A stretch of DNA of 64,000 nt from Bifidobacteriaceae bacterium (GTDB taxonomy: Bacteria > Actinomycetota > Actinomycetes > Actinomycetales > WQXJ01), in assembly GCA_031267825.1 (NCBI GenBank), contig JAIRYJ010000004.1:124001-188000 (forward strand), in the 5' to 3' direction. The notes under the pieces were generated by a model that saw only the letters and a program-made list of their open reading frames with translations, did not search any database and had not been told where the DNA came from. Below are positions 50,899-58,528 of this stretch, one piece after another. How positions within the stretch are numbered: position 1 is the stretch's first letter; each line of letters starts with the position of its first letter. Both the position numbers and the translations under genes were made by a program.

Positions 50899-51924
50899 TC
50901 AGCTAGAGGAAACCTCTTGGGCGGTTTCTAGGACAGCCGCCGGAATGGTCAAACCATAAGCCGCGGCAGCGTCAGGGTTGACCACAATCTCAGTGTCAGT
51001 CACCTGCAAGGACGGGATGTCTCCGGCCTTTTGGCCTTCTACCAGGATTTGGTAAGCCATCTCGCCGGTGCGCCGCCCAAGTTGGTAATAGTCGATACCA
51101 CGGGTCGCGACGCCTCCACGTTCTACTGAGGCGGCATCGCCCACAAATAGCGGAATCTGATGCTCCTGGCCAAAACTGACCACCTGCTCAAGTCCGCTGA
51201 CCACTGTGTTGTCGGTGCCAACAAAGATCGCGTCAACCTCCGCCAGAGCCTGAACGCCGGTGGCGAGCTCAGATGAGTTAGCGATACCTGACGGCACTAC
51301 CGTGATACCTAGCGGTTCCGCCTCAGCCTCAAGGGCCTCGAGTTGCACAACCGAGTTCTTCTCTCCCAGGGAATACAAGAAACCAACCGTCTTGACGTTG
51401 TCCGCGCCCATGATTTCTTGGATCAGGCCGGCCGGCCGACCCTCAGGGTTCAGGTCAGAAGTGCCAGTCACGTTACTGCCGCTGGCTTTCCAGCCAGCCA
51501 CCAAACCAGCCGCCACTGGATCAGTCACGCCCGCGTAAAGCACTGGCCGGTCAGTCACCTGCGCCACAACCGCCTGAGCTGAAGGTGTCGCCACCGCCAG
51601 GATTAGGTCCAAATCACCATTAGCGGCATAACTACCGGCAATCGTGGCCGTGTTGGCTTGGTCACCTTGGGCGTCATCATAGGTGTATTCAACTGTGACA
51701 TTTTTCTCACTCAAGACATCTTTGAAACCTTGGGTGATGGCATTAAGCGACGGATGGTCTAGGAACTGGGTGATAGCGATCTGGTAAGACACTGTGTCAG
51801 TGCCGTCCTGGTTGGGCGGGGTGCTTGTGCCAGCGCCAGCGTCTTCGTTTCCGCAAGCCGTTAAGCTAAGTGCGGCGATGCTGGCTACGGCCGCGATTGT
51901 TACGAGATGTGAGCGAATCTGCAC
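50899..51924 (-). CDS. ABC transporter substrate-binding lipoprotein (TrpX-like)
   Basis: A 341-residue extracytoplasmic binding protein. The signal peptide ends in a lipobox (AALSLTACGNE), so the Cys is lipid-anchored. The mature part is a two-lobed periplasmic-binding fold: VSYQIAITQFLDHPSLNAI, DLILAVATPSAQAVVAQ, DRPVLYAGVTDPVAAGLV, FVGTDNTVVSGLEQVV and the conserved RGIDYYQLGRRTGEMAYQIL. This is the DUF534/TrpX group. A GTG at 51924 with AGAGG 10 nt upstream is preferred to the ATG 18 nt earlier, which has no ribosome site. First gene of the importer operon. Confidence 0.88.
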   Translation of the reverse strand: MQIRSHLVTIAAVASIAALSLTACGNEDAGAGTSTPPNQDGTDTVSYQIAITQFLDHPSLNAITQGFKDVLSEKNVTVEYTYDDAQGDQANTATIAGSYAANGDLDLILAVATPSAQAVVAQVTDRPVLYAGVTDPVAAGLVAGWKASGSNVTGTSDLNPEGRPAGLIQEIMGADNVKTVGFLYSLGEKNSVVQLEALEAEAEPLGITVVPSGIANSSELATGVQALAEVDAIFVGTDNTVVSGLEQVVSFGQEHQIPLFVGDAASVERGGVATRGIDYYQLGRRTGEMAYQILVEGQKAGDIPSLQVTDTEIVVNPDAAAAYGLTIPAAVLETAQEVSSS

Positions 51925-52283
51925 GGTTCTGGAACCTCTCATTTTTGGCGAAACTCGGCGGCGATTTCACCGCCCGGGGACAACTCGGGCAGTTTACAGT
52001 CAATCTCATTCTTTGGGACATATTGTCCGCTTAATGGACACGCCTTGTGCGGCGGCATGGTTGGAGATTTTGCCTTAGTCTGGTGAACCGGCTGGTTTTG
52101 ATTCAACCTGGTGGCTGGTTCGCCTCTGGTGATACCCACCGCAGAAACTGGTCACAGTCGCTGTTTTAGGCCCACTGTGTCCACTTCCCGTGCATCCAGC
52201 ACCAACCCACCCAGCCCGCATCACCCGGATCAGTCCTCAACTACCGCGGCTACACGAACAACCCATCGTTATCCGACGGGTTT
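51925..52283. other. Upstream region of ABC importer operon
   Basis: No gene seen. Contains the palindrome GGACATATTGTCC (52016-52028) and, overlapping it, GTCC/GGAC arms around GCTTAAT, about 90-110 bp upstream of the lipoprotein start; likely operator. I looked for a T-box or other riboswitch signature and found none. Confidence 0.45.
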
Positions 52284-53105
52284 CTAGGACAGATGTGCCG
52301 GGTCCGGGCCGATCCGCCCACTCCCGACGATCCCCTCCAGGCGGGCCATTTGCTTGGCATCTAGTTCAAAATCATCAACCGCCAAGTTTTCCGCTAGACG
52401 TTCTGGCCGGGCGGTTTTCGGGAAACAAGCGATATCTAGCTGAATCATCCAACGGATGACAACCTGGGCAGCGGTCCGGCCAGTTTCCCGGGCGACCGCC
52501 CGGACAGTGGCGTCACCAAGATCAGCTCCCCGCCCTAGCGGACCCCAAGCCTCAGTCAAAATGCCCCAATCAGCCTGTAAGGCACGCAATTCGGTCTGCT
52601 GGAACAAGGGATGCAATTCGATCTGATTTACGGCCGGCACCACGCCAGTGGCGTCAATAATCGTGGTCAAGTCCTCTGCCCGGAAATTGGAAACACCAAT
52701 TGACAGAGCCTGGCCGACTTCAGCCAGTTCGATCAATGTTTGCCAAGCCTCAACCATCAACCCGTTGGCTGGAACGGGCCAATGAATCAAATAAAGGTCC
52801 ACATAGTCCAGTCCAAGGTTGGACAGTGACCGGCGGAAAGCCTGCCGGGCATCGTCACGGCGATGCGCGTCATTCCACAGTTTGGTTGTAACGAAGATCT
52901 CTTCCCGGCCGACGCCTGAACGTTTCAGGCCCTGGCCAACTTCAGCCTCATTGCCGTACAGTGCCGCCGTGTCAATGTGGCGGTAGCCCAGACGTAACGC
53001 CTGCTCCACGACCTCGGCTGTCTGGCCGGGTGACAGCTTGTAAGTTCCCAGGCCAAGCGCCGGGATGGAATGTCCTGAGTTCAACAGCAAATTAGGAATC
53101 GGCAT
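52284..53105 (-). CDS. Aldo/keto reductase (AKR5-like)
   Basis: A 273-residue aldo/keto reductase of the 2,5-diketo-D-gluconate reductase type. All four tetrad residues are present: Asp and Tyr in HIDTAALYGNEAEVG (~45-59), Lys in VTTKLWNDA and His in DLYLIHWPVP. SIGVSNFRAEDL and VPAVNQIELHP are family signatures; the C-terminal NADPH loop reads CFPKTARPERLAENL. It contrasts with the other aldo/keto reductase of this window, which lacks the His. Its ATG follows a TAGGGT box by 7 nt. Substrate unknown. Confidence 0.9.
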   Translation of the reverse strand: MPIPNLLLNSGHSIPALGLGTYKLSPGQTAEVVEQALRLGYRHIDTAALYGNEAEVGQGLKRSGVGREEIFVTTKLWNDAHRRDDARQAFRRSLSNLGLDYVDLYLIHWPVPANGLMVEAWQTLIELAEVGQALSIGVSNFRAEDLTTIIDATGVVPAVNQIELHPLFQQTELRALQADWGILTEAWGPLGRGADLGDATVRAVARETGRTAAQVVIRWMIQLDIACFPKTARPERLAENLAVDDFELDAKQMARLEGIVGSGRIGPDPAHLS

Positions 53106-53111
53106 GATCTA

Positions 53112-53117
53112 ACCCTA
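53112..53117 (-). promoter_or_regulatory. -10 box, leaderless
   Basis: TAGGGT on the minus strand, last T 7 nt before the ATG at 53105. Confidence 0.45.
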
Positions 53118-53163
53118 ACCGCCACCAGCCCTGGACTATCCATCTCCAGCCGGGGCTAGGTCG

Positions 53164-53781
53164 TCAGTAACGTGGGAAGGCGTGGACCTCGAACAATCCA
53201 GCGGTGAAGGCCGCCAATGTGTCACCGCGTGACCAGTCACGTTGCAGCTCACACAAGACCTGGACAACTGAAACTGGTTGTGCGCCAGCCTGCCTAACGC
53301 GGTCCAAAGCGGCGAAATGCGCGGTCTTCGAGGTGCCAGCTACCGCATCAGTCACCGGGAAAACCTCGAAACCCTCAGCCAGTGCGTCAAGAGTTGGGAA
53401 CGTCAGGCAGGCCTCGGTCCACAGCGCCGCCGTGATCAGCTTCTTGCGGGCGGTTGCTTTGACCGCCTGATTAAAGTCCTTGTCCTCCCAGGCGTTGATG
53501 GCACTGCGGTCATAGGTCGGGATACCAGGCAGGACCGATTTCAGCCGCTCAATCGTGTCTTGGTTGCGGCCACTGGCCACGTTGACGGTGCTCAGGATGA
53601 TCGGCAAGCCAAAGGCGACGCCTGCCCTGGCCAGAGCGACCACGTTCTCGATGATCAGTTCTTTAGGGCTCGATTGGAGCGAGTCGAATTGAGTTGGCTG
53701 GTAGTCAATGATCACCAGCGCCGCGTTGCCCGGCGCCAACAGGCGGTCCTTGGCCGGGTCTCTAGGTTCGTAACTTGTCAT
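53164..53781 (-). CDS. Isochorismatase-family hydrolase (YcaC-like)
   Basis: A 205-residue cysteine hydrolase. The catalytic triad Asp-Lys-Cys is seen in ALVIIDYQPTQFDS (~22-35), the Lys of TARKKLITAALWTE (~110) and the Cys of TEACLTFP (~121-128). Sequence style (GTSKTAHFAALDRVRQAGAQ) fits the YcaC group, whose natural substrates are unknown amides. It lies between the CoA-transferase gene upstream and the aldo/keto reductase downstream on the same strand, with gaps that suggest separate promoters. Confidence 0.88.
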   Translation of the reverse strand: MTSYEPRDPAKDRLLAPGNAALVIIDYQPTQFDSLQSSPKELIIENVVALARAGVAFGLPIILSTVNVASGRNQDTIERLKSVLPGIPTYDRSAINAWEDKDFNQAVKATARKKLITAALWTEACLTFPTLDALAEGFEVFPVTDAVAGTSKTAHFAALDRVRQAGAQPVSVVQVLCELQRDWSRGDTLAAFTAGLFEVHAFPRY

Positions 53782-53902
53782 GCCAACCTAGCTAAGCTGA
53801 GTTTCTTGGCTCGGCGGCTTAAAGGTGGCCGGTTTCCCAGGTGGTGAACAAGCGGACCCTACCGCCCGGAAACTGACCTGGCGGCACCGTCCAACCAAGG
53901 CC

Positions 53903-55411
53903 CTACGGCAGCATGCGGCCTGCCTCAAGGTACCTGACATGCCAACCCAAGGCGGTCGCCAAATCATGCGGCGTGTGCTGGGCGTTAGCCACACGCTGGG
54001 CCCGCTCGAAATACTCCTCCAAAGCCGACCGGTAGTCAGGGTGAGCGCACCGGTCAATAATGGCGCGGGCTCGTTTACGCGGTGCCAGGCCACGCAAATC
54101 AGCTAACCCCTGTTCAGTAATGACTACTTGAACGTCATGTTCGGTGTGATCAACGTGCGAGACCATCGGCACAATGCAGGAAATGGCTCCACCTTTAGCG
54201 GTAGAGGGCGTCACAAACGATGAAATGTACGCGTTCCTGGTGAAATCGCCCGAGCCGCCCAGACCGTTTTGCATCCGTGAACCCATGATGTGGGTTGAAT
54301 TGACGTTGCCGTAAATATCCGCCTCGATTAGGCCGTTACAGGCGATCACCCCGAGGCGCCGGATGACCTCAGGATTATTTGACACGTCCTGTGGCCGCAA
54401 GATGATCTTGCTGGCGTAGTTGGCGGCGTCAGCGTTCAGTTTCTCAGCGTATTGCGGGCTGAGTGAGAAGGCGGTGGCGGAGGCGACTGTCATCTTGCCG
54501 GAGTCAAGCAGGTCAACCATGCCATCTTGAATCACCTCAGTGTAGGAAGTGATGCCATCAAATGGACCGTCAAGCAGTCCAGCTAGAACAGCGTTAGCGA
54601 TATTGCCAACACCGGATTGAAGCGGCAGTAATGATTTCGGCAACCGGCCGACTTTGACCTCATGGCTCAGAAAGTCAAGCAGATGGCCGGCGATTAGTTT
54701 CGACTCGGCATCAAGCGCTTTGAAAGGACTGTTCCGGTCTGGCGCGTTGGTTTCAACTACGGCGACAACTTTGGACGGGTCAACCCGCAGGGTTTTGCGG
54801 CCAATCCGGTCGCCTGGCGCGACCACTGGAATCGGTTGGCGGTGCGGCGGTAGAACCGGTTGATAGTAGACGTCATGCATGCCGTACAAACCGAGCGACT
54901 GCCAGGAGTTAACCTCAAGGATTACTTGTTTGGCGGTTTCCAGCCAGAGCAGATTATTGCCCAGTGAAGACGACGGAATCAGTTCGCCATCTGGGGTTAT
55001 GGCGGTGATTTCAATAACCGCCATATCAAGGCTCCCCAAGAATCCGGCGGCCGTTAGTGGACCGGACAAGCCCAGGTGGATATCGCAATAGTCGGTTAAA
55101 CCTTGGTTGATGTTGCGGCGCAGCGCCGGGTCAGATTGGTAGGGCATCCGGAAGACGATGCCGTCCACCTCAGATAGTGCACCGTCAAGTTCCGGGGCGG
55201 TTGAGGCGCCTGTGAAAACGCCGATCTGGAATGGCTGGCCGGCTTCATGAGCCGTCTGAATCTGGGCCGCGAGCGCCTGTGGCACGGCTTTGGGATAGCC
55301 AGATCCGGTGAACCCGGAGAATCCGACATTCATGCCGTTGCTGATGAACCCGGCCGCCTGGTCTGGGCTCATTACTTTGGCGCGGAACTGCGGGCTCTCG
55401 ATTCGGCTCAT
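53903..55411 (-). CDS. Acetyl-CoA hydrolase / acyl-CoA:carboxylate CoA-transferase
   Basis: A 502-residue family I CoA-transferase of the Ach1/Cat1/AarC type (succinyl-CoA:acetate or propionyl-CoA:succinate CoA-transferase). The N-terminal FSGFTGSGYPKAVPQAL and the glutamate region FDGITSYTEVIQDGMVDLL, whose Glu forms the CoA thioester, are clear. The C-terminal domain has NVNSTHIMGSRMQNGLGGSG and VVITEQGLADLRGL. It would link acetate or propionate handling to the TCA cycle. ATG with AGGAG 6-7 nt upstream. An internal copy of CGATGCCGTCC lies at 55156. Confidence 0.92.
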   Translation of the reverse strand: MSRIESPQFRAKVMSPDQAAGFISNGMNVGFSGFTGSGYPKAVPQALAAQIQTAHEAGQPFQIGVFTGASTAPELDGALSEVDGIVFRMPYQSDPALRRNINQGLTDYCDIHLGLSGPLTAAGFLGSLDMAVIEITAITPDGELIPSSSLGNNLLWLETAKQVILEVNSWQSLGLYGMHDVYYQPVLPPHRQPIPVVAPGDRIGRKTLRVDPSKVVAVVETNAPDRNSPFKALDAESKLIAGHLLDFLSHEVKVGRLPKSLLPLQSGVGNIANAVLAGLLDGPFDGITSYTEVIQDGMVDLLDSGKMTVASATAFSLSPQYAEKLNADAANYASKIILRPQDVSNNPEVIRRLGVIACNGLIEADIYGNVNSTHIMGSRMQNGLGGSGDFTRNAYISSFVTPSTAKGGAISCIVPMVSHVDHTEHDVQVVITEQGLADLRGLAPRKRARAIIDRCAHPDYRSALEEYFERAQRVANAQHTPHDLATALGWHVRYLEAGRMLP

Positions 55412-55597
55412 GTTGTCTCCTCTTCTAGCTAACTTTTATCCATTCTATAGGCCTTTAGGCCCGTGCGCTCACAGCGCGATTATGGTAAGGACCGTTCCTG
55501 ATGGCACCGGCTGATGCCGTGGGCCGGCCAAATCATGGTAACGGTGAGCCAAGCCCAAAAGACCGCCCAACAGTCCGCCACCAGGCCGAAGCCTGGC

Positions 55598-55603
55598 TAA
55601 GAT
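55598..55603 (+). promoter_or_regulatory. -10 box, leaderless LacI promoter
   Basis: TAAGAT, last T 7 nt before the ATG at 55610. Confidence 0.45.
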
Positions 55604-55609
55604 GCTGCC

Positions 55610-56710
55610 ATGCCAGCAGCAACGCCGCGCCGCAGCCGCCGTCAGAACGGCCCATCAATCGCTGACGTCGCGCGACTGGCTGGAGTCTCCGCTCAAACCG
55701 TGTCACGAGTTTCCAACGGCTCCTCCCAAGTCCATCCCAGAACACAGGCACGTGTCCTGGCCGCCATGCAACAGATCGCTTACTCACCCAACCTGGCGGC
55801 CCGGGCGCTGCGCTCAGGCCGCTTCGGCGCCATCGGACTGCTGGCTTACCACCTTGAACGAACCGGTGAGGCGCTAGTAGCCCAGGCCGTCACCGAAGCC
55901 GCCGCCGCCGCTGGCTACGCCGTCACCTTAGTGAACGTGGCTGACGCGGCCGCCAACGGATGGCGTCAACCCGCCTCACGTCTAGTTGACCAAGGAGTTG
56001 ACGGGCTGATCGTGTTGCGGGCCGAAACCCAAACGATGCGGCAACTAGCCTTGCCGGCCGGCCTGCCAGTGGCCGTGTCCGACGCCCGCCTAGTTGGTTA
56101 TTACCCTTCAGTGGTCTGCGACCAAACCCAAGGCAGCCTTGACGCCGTCCACTATTTGCTGAACCTGGGCCACCCGGTGGTCCATCATCTGGGCGGGCCA
56201 ACCGAATCAGACCCGGCTAACTTGCGGGCCGCCGCCTGGCGCCGGGCCCTGGAACAAGTTGGCATCAAACCACCAGCCGAGTTGCGCGGCGACTGGACAC
56301 CGGCCTCGGGATATCACCTGGGCAAGCGACTGGCGGCCGATCCGGCTGTCAGTGCTGTCTATTGCGCCAATGATGAGATGGCGTTCGGGCTGCTCAGGGC
56401 CTTGCATGAGGCTGGCCGCAGGGTGCCGCGGGAAGTTTCGGTGATCGGCTTTGACGCTGTCGCGCTGAGCGAGTTCACATCACCGCCGTTAACGACCATC
56501 GCCCAGGACTTCACTGAAACTGGGCAAGCCTTAGTGCGGATCGTCATTGAGCAGATCCGCAGCCACGGCCAATCCCCGCCGGGCCGGGTTCTACTGCCGG
56601 CCCGGCTAGTGCCGCGTTCAACCACGGCGCCTTACCTCACGCCCAGCCAACCTGAAACCCAGTCCACTCCCCCGTCCACACCACCACAGTGGCGCCCGCA
56701 GGAGGCATAA
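55610..56710 (+). CDS. LacI-family repressor
   Basis: A 366-residue LacI/GalR regulator. The HTH and hinge are canonical: SIADVARLAGVSAQTVSRVS (16-35) and QIAYSPNLAARALRSGR. The C-terminal periplasmic-binding-like domain includes VDGLIVLRAE, YYPSVVCDQTQGSLDAVHYL, VYCANDEMAFGLLRAL and VSVIGFDAVALSEFTSPPLT. Its ligand would be a sugar, but no sugar gene is adjacent. Its stop is 3 nt from the ATG of the first TPR-like gene, so that gene is in the same operon. The Hsp90-like gene beyond has its own putative promoter. Confidence 0.9.
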   Translation: MPAATPRRSRRQNGPSIADVARLAGVSAQTVSRVSNGSSQVHPRTQARVLAAMQQIAYSPNLAARALRSGRFGAIGLLAYHLERTGEALVAQAVTEAAAAAGYAVTLVNVADAAANGWRQPASRLVDQGVDGLIVLRAETQTMRQLALPAGLPVAVSDARLVGYYPSVVCDQTQGSLDAVHYLLNLGHPVVHHLGGPTESDPANLRAAAWRRALEQVGIKPPAELRGDWTPASGYHLGKRLAADPAVSAVYCANDEMAFGLLRALHEAGRRVPREVSVIGFDAVALSEFTSPPLTTIAQDFTETGQALVRIVIEQIRSHGQSPPGRVLLPARLVPRSTTAPYLTPSQPETQSTPPSTPPQWRPQEA

Positions 56711-56713
56711 GCC

Positions 56714-57865
56714 ATGGCTGACCTGAACCAAGACGAATCAATCGAAAGCCTGATGAACCGGGTCTACCAGCTACCTTGGGGCCGTGACATGCTCCAACTG
56801 CTTGAACAGGTCATCGCCTTGGCGATCGAATCCGGCGACAAAGCGGTCGAGTTCGAGGCCAAGTCCTTGGTCACAAGCTGCGCCCTCGAAATAGGCGACA
56901 ACGACCTAATGCTGTCCAGTTTCACCTGGTGCATGGGCCTATATGAATCTGACCGCCAGCTCTTCACATTTTCCAAGCGGCTCAACACCAACGCGCTGCT
57001 GTGGCGTTACAAGTGGATCGTGCCATACCTCGACCGTTACCCATCCTTCTCCTTGCAGCAGGCGGAAGACCTGTTATCAGACATGGAAAGCCACTACAAG
57101 CGGGCTGGCCTGGGCCGCTCCGGGGTCATCTCAACCCGGCTGAAGCACGCTCTCCACGTCGGTGATGACGCGGCCACCAGCTATTGGCACAGCGCTCTGA
57201 TCGAAATCCCGCGTGATTCGCACTCCGATTGTCAGGCCTGCTACATCGCACTCTTGGCTGACGTCGCCCGCTCGCGAGGCGACACTGAAGAAGCCCTCCG
57301 CCTGCTAGATGAGATGCGGACTAAGAACCTACGCTGCCGCGAAGAACCACGAACGGCCCAAAACCTCGCCTTGGTTGACCTGGTGCTGGTTGGAAGAATC
57401 GATGAAGCGAAGCGCCATGTCGCCCGCACATATGGCACCTACCGCCTAACCCCGAAATACATCTCACGTCTAGCTGAACACCTCGAGTTCTGGGTTGTGG
57501 CAGGCAACCTAACGCGGGCCAAGCAACTGATGTCCGATCATCTTGCCTGGTTGACCGACAGGATCACGTCCGATTCGGCCCGGCTCGAGTTCCTAGCCTC
57601 AACCTGCTTGACCTTGCGCGCTCTGGACCTGGCCGACCGTGGCAACCAGGTGATTGAGCCGGCCGCTAGACCCGAACTCGCCAGCTATTTTGAGGCGGCC
57701 GCCCCCAAATACAGTGCCGCCAGCTTATTCGAGCCCGCCCTGGCGGCCGCTGAAACACTGGCCCGAGCCTTTGACCAGCGCAACGGCAACACTTTCCGGT
57801 CAGATCGCCTGGCTAAAATCTGGCGGCGGGCAGATGGTGTGGGCGTCCCGGAGGGCACTCGATAG
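56714..57865 (+). CDS. Helical-repeat (TPR-like) protein A, partner of Hsp90-like ATPase
   Basis: A 383-residue, mostly alpha-helical protein that looks like degenerate tetratricopeptide repeats: paired helices such as AEDLLSDMESHYKRAGLG, EEALRLLDEMRTKNL and RAKQLMSDHLAWL. It aligns without a gap over all 383 residues with the second paralog downstream (about 140 identical positions by eye). Both keep IPRDSHSDCQAC-type spacing, with H170, C173, C176 and C208 (LRCREEP) invariant, a possible zinc site. RNGN near 356-359 is also shared. I recall similar cysteine-bearing TPR proteins next to HSP90-family genes in streptomycetes. No signal peptide; cytosolic. Function unknown; a client or co-chaperone role is inferred. 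Confidence 0.7.
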   Translation: MADLNQDESIESLMNRVYQLPWGRDMLQLLEQVIALAIESGDKAVEFEAKSLVTSCALEIGDNDLMLSSFTWCMGLYESDRQLFTFSKRLNTNALLWRYKWIVPYLDRYPSFSLQQAEDLLSDMESHYKRAGLGRSGVISTRLKHALHVGDDAATSYWHSALIEIPRDSHSDCQACYIALLADVARSRGDTEEALRLLDEMRTKNLRCREEPRTAQNLALVDLVLVGRIDEAKRHVARTYGTYRLTPKYISRLAEHLEFWVVAGNLTRAKQLMSDHLAWLTDRITSDSARLEFLASTCLTLRALDLADRGNQVIEPAARPELASYFEAAAPKYSAASLFEPALAAAETLARAFDQRNGNTFRSDRLAKIWRRADGVGVPEGTR

Positions 57866-57888
57866 CGCCCTCCCGGCTCGGCGTGGCC

Positions 57889-57962
57889 AGTCACCCCATC
57901 ACGCGGCCAGCGCCGACCCGGCGACGCTAGTCACCCCATCACACGGCCAGCGCCGACCCGGC
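57889..57962. repeat. 40-bp tandem duplication
   Basis: AGTCACCCCATCACGCGGCC and following bases occur at 57889 and again at 57929 with few changes, just after TPR-like gene A. Confidence 0.75.
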
Positions 57963-57997
57963 AATAACCCGCGACCGACAAACCAGCCAGTTTTCAT

Positions 57998-58050
57998 GAC
58001 AGTAATCGGTCATAGCTGGCCATTTTGGCCAACTATGACCGATTACTGTC
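57998..58050. terminator. Very long hairpin between the TPR-like A and Hsp90-like genes
   Basis: GACAGTAATCGGTCATAG pairs perfectly with CTATGACCGATTACTGTC (18 bp). After one C/A mismatch, TGGCC pairs with GGCCA around an ATTTT loop. No U-tract. Terminator, insulator or binding site. Confidence 0.65.
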
Positions 58051-58093
58051 CCCCTGGCCCTCACCTTGAACTGCTGCCTTGAGCGGCCTATTA

Positions 58094-58207
58094 GTAAACC
58101 CGCAGGTCACTGGACTAGGGGCGTTTGAGGCCTGTTCGGTCGGGTTGGGTTGGTCCACAGGAAATGACCCCAGTGGCTGGTTTTGACCCCACTGGGGTCA
58201 ATTCCTG
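58094..58207 (-). repeat. Hairpin element, inverted copy 6
   Basis: Tail (GGTCACCTGCGGG-like end at 58094) then hairpin. CCACAGGAA is followed by GACCCCAGTGG and the matching arms. Same family as the 12.8-kb array, in opposite orientation. Confidence 0.85.
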
Positions 58208-58252
58208 GGTCGCTGGGGAGCGTCATGGTTGGTGCCATTAACTAACGGGTCG

Positions 58253-58369
58253 GTAAACCCGCAGGTCAGGGTTTTGGCGGTGTTTTAGGCGTGTTCGGCC
58301 GGGCTGGGTTGGTCCACAGGAAATGACCCCAGTGGCTGGTTTTGACCCCACTGGGGTCAATTCCTGTGG
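58253..58369 (-). repeat. Hairpin element, inverted copy 7
   Basis: Starts exactly 159 bp after copy 6, the same period as the 12.8-kb array, although the spacer sequence differs. The stem here is longest: CCACAGGAA / TTCCTGTGG outside the 11-bp core. Confidence 0.85.
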
Positions 58370-58516
58370 GATGGACCATAGCTATGACGACTGGCCGCGC
58401 CGCCGGTCGGCTTGGTTGGCGGTATCCCTGACAGGTTGGCTCGCGTCGGAAACCGCTTGCCTGCCGGACTGACGCAGGCGGTGATTGGGAATTGGGTCGG
58501 TTTTCGGGGCCCGCGC

Positions 58517-58522
58517 TAAACT
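58517..58522 (+). promoter_or_regulatory. -10 box, leaderless Hsp90-like promoter
   Basis: TAAACT, last T 7 nt before the ATG at 58529; this spacing decides the start over a TTG at 58523. Confidence 0.5.
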
Positions 58523-58528
58523 TTGCCA

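Noticed and set aside
51925-52283. T-box or other riboswitch before the TrpX-like operon
   Set aside because: No AGGGTGGNACCGCG-type box, specifier stem or antiterminator could be found; only short palindromes are present.
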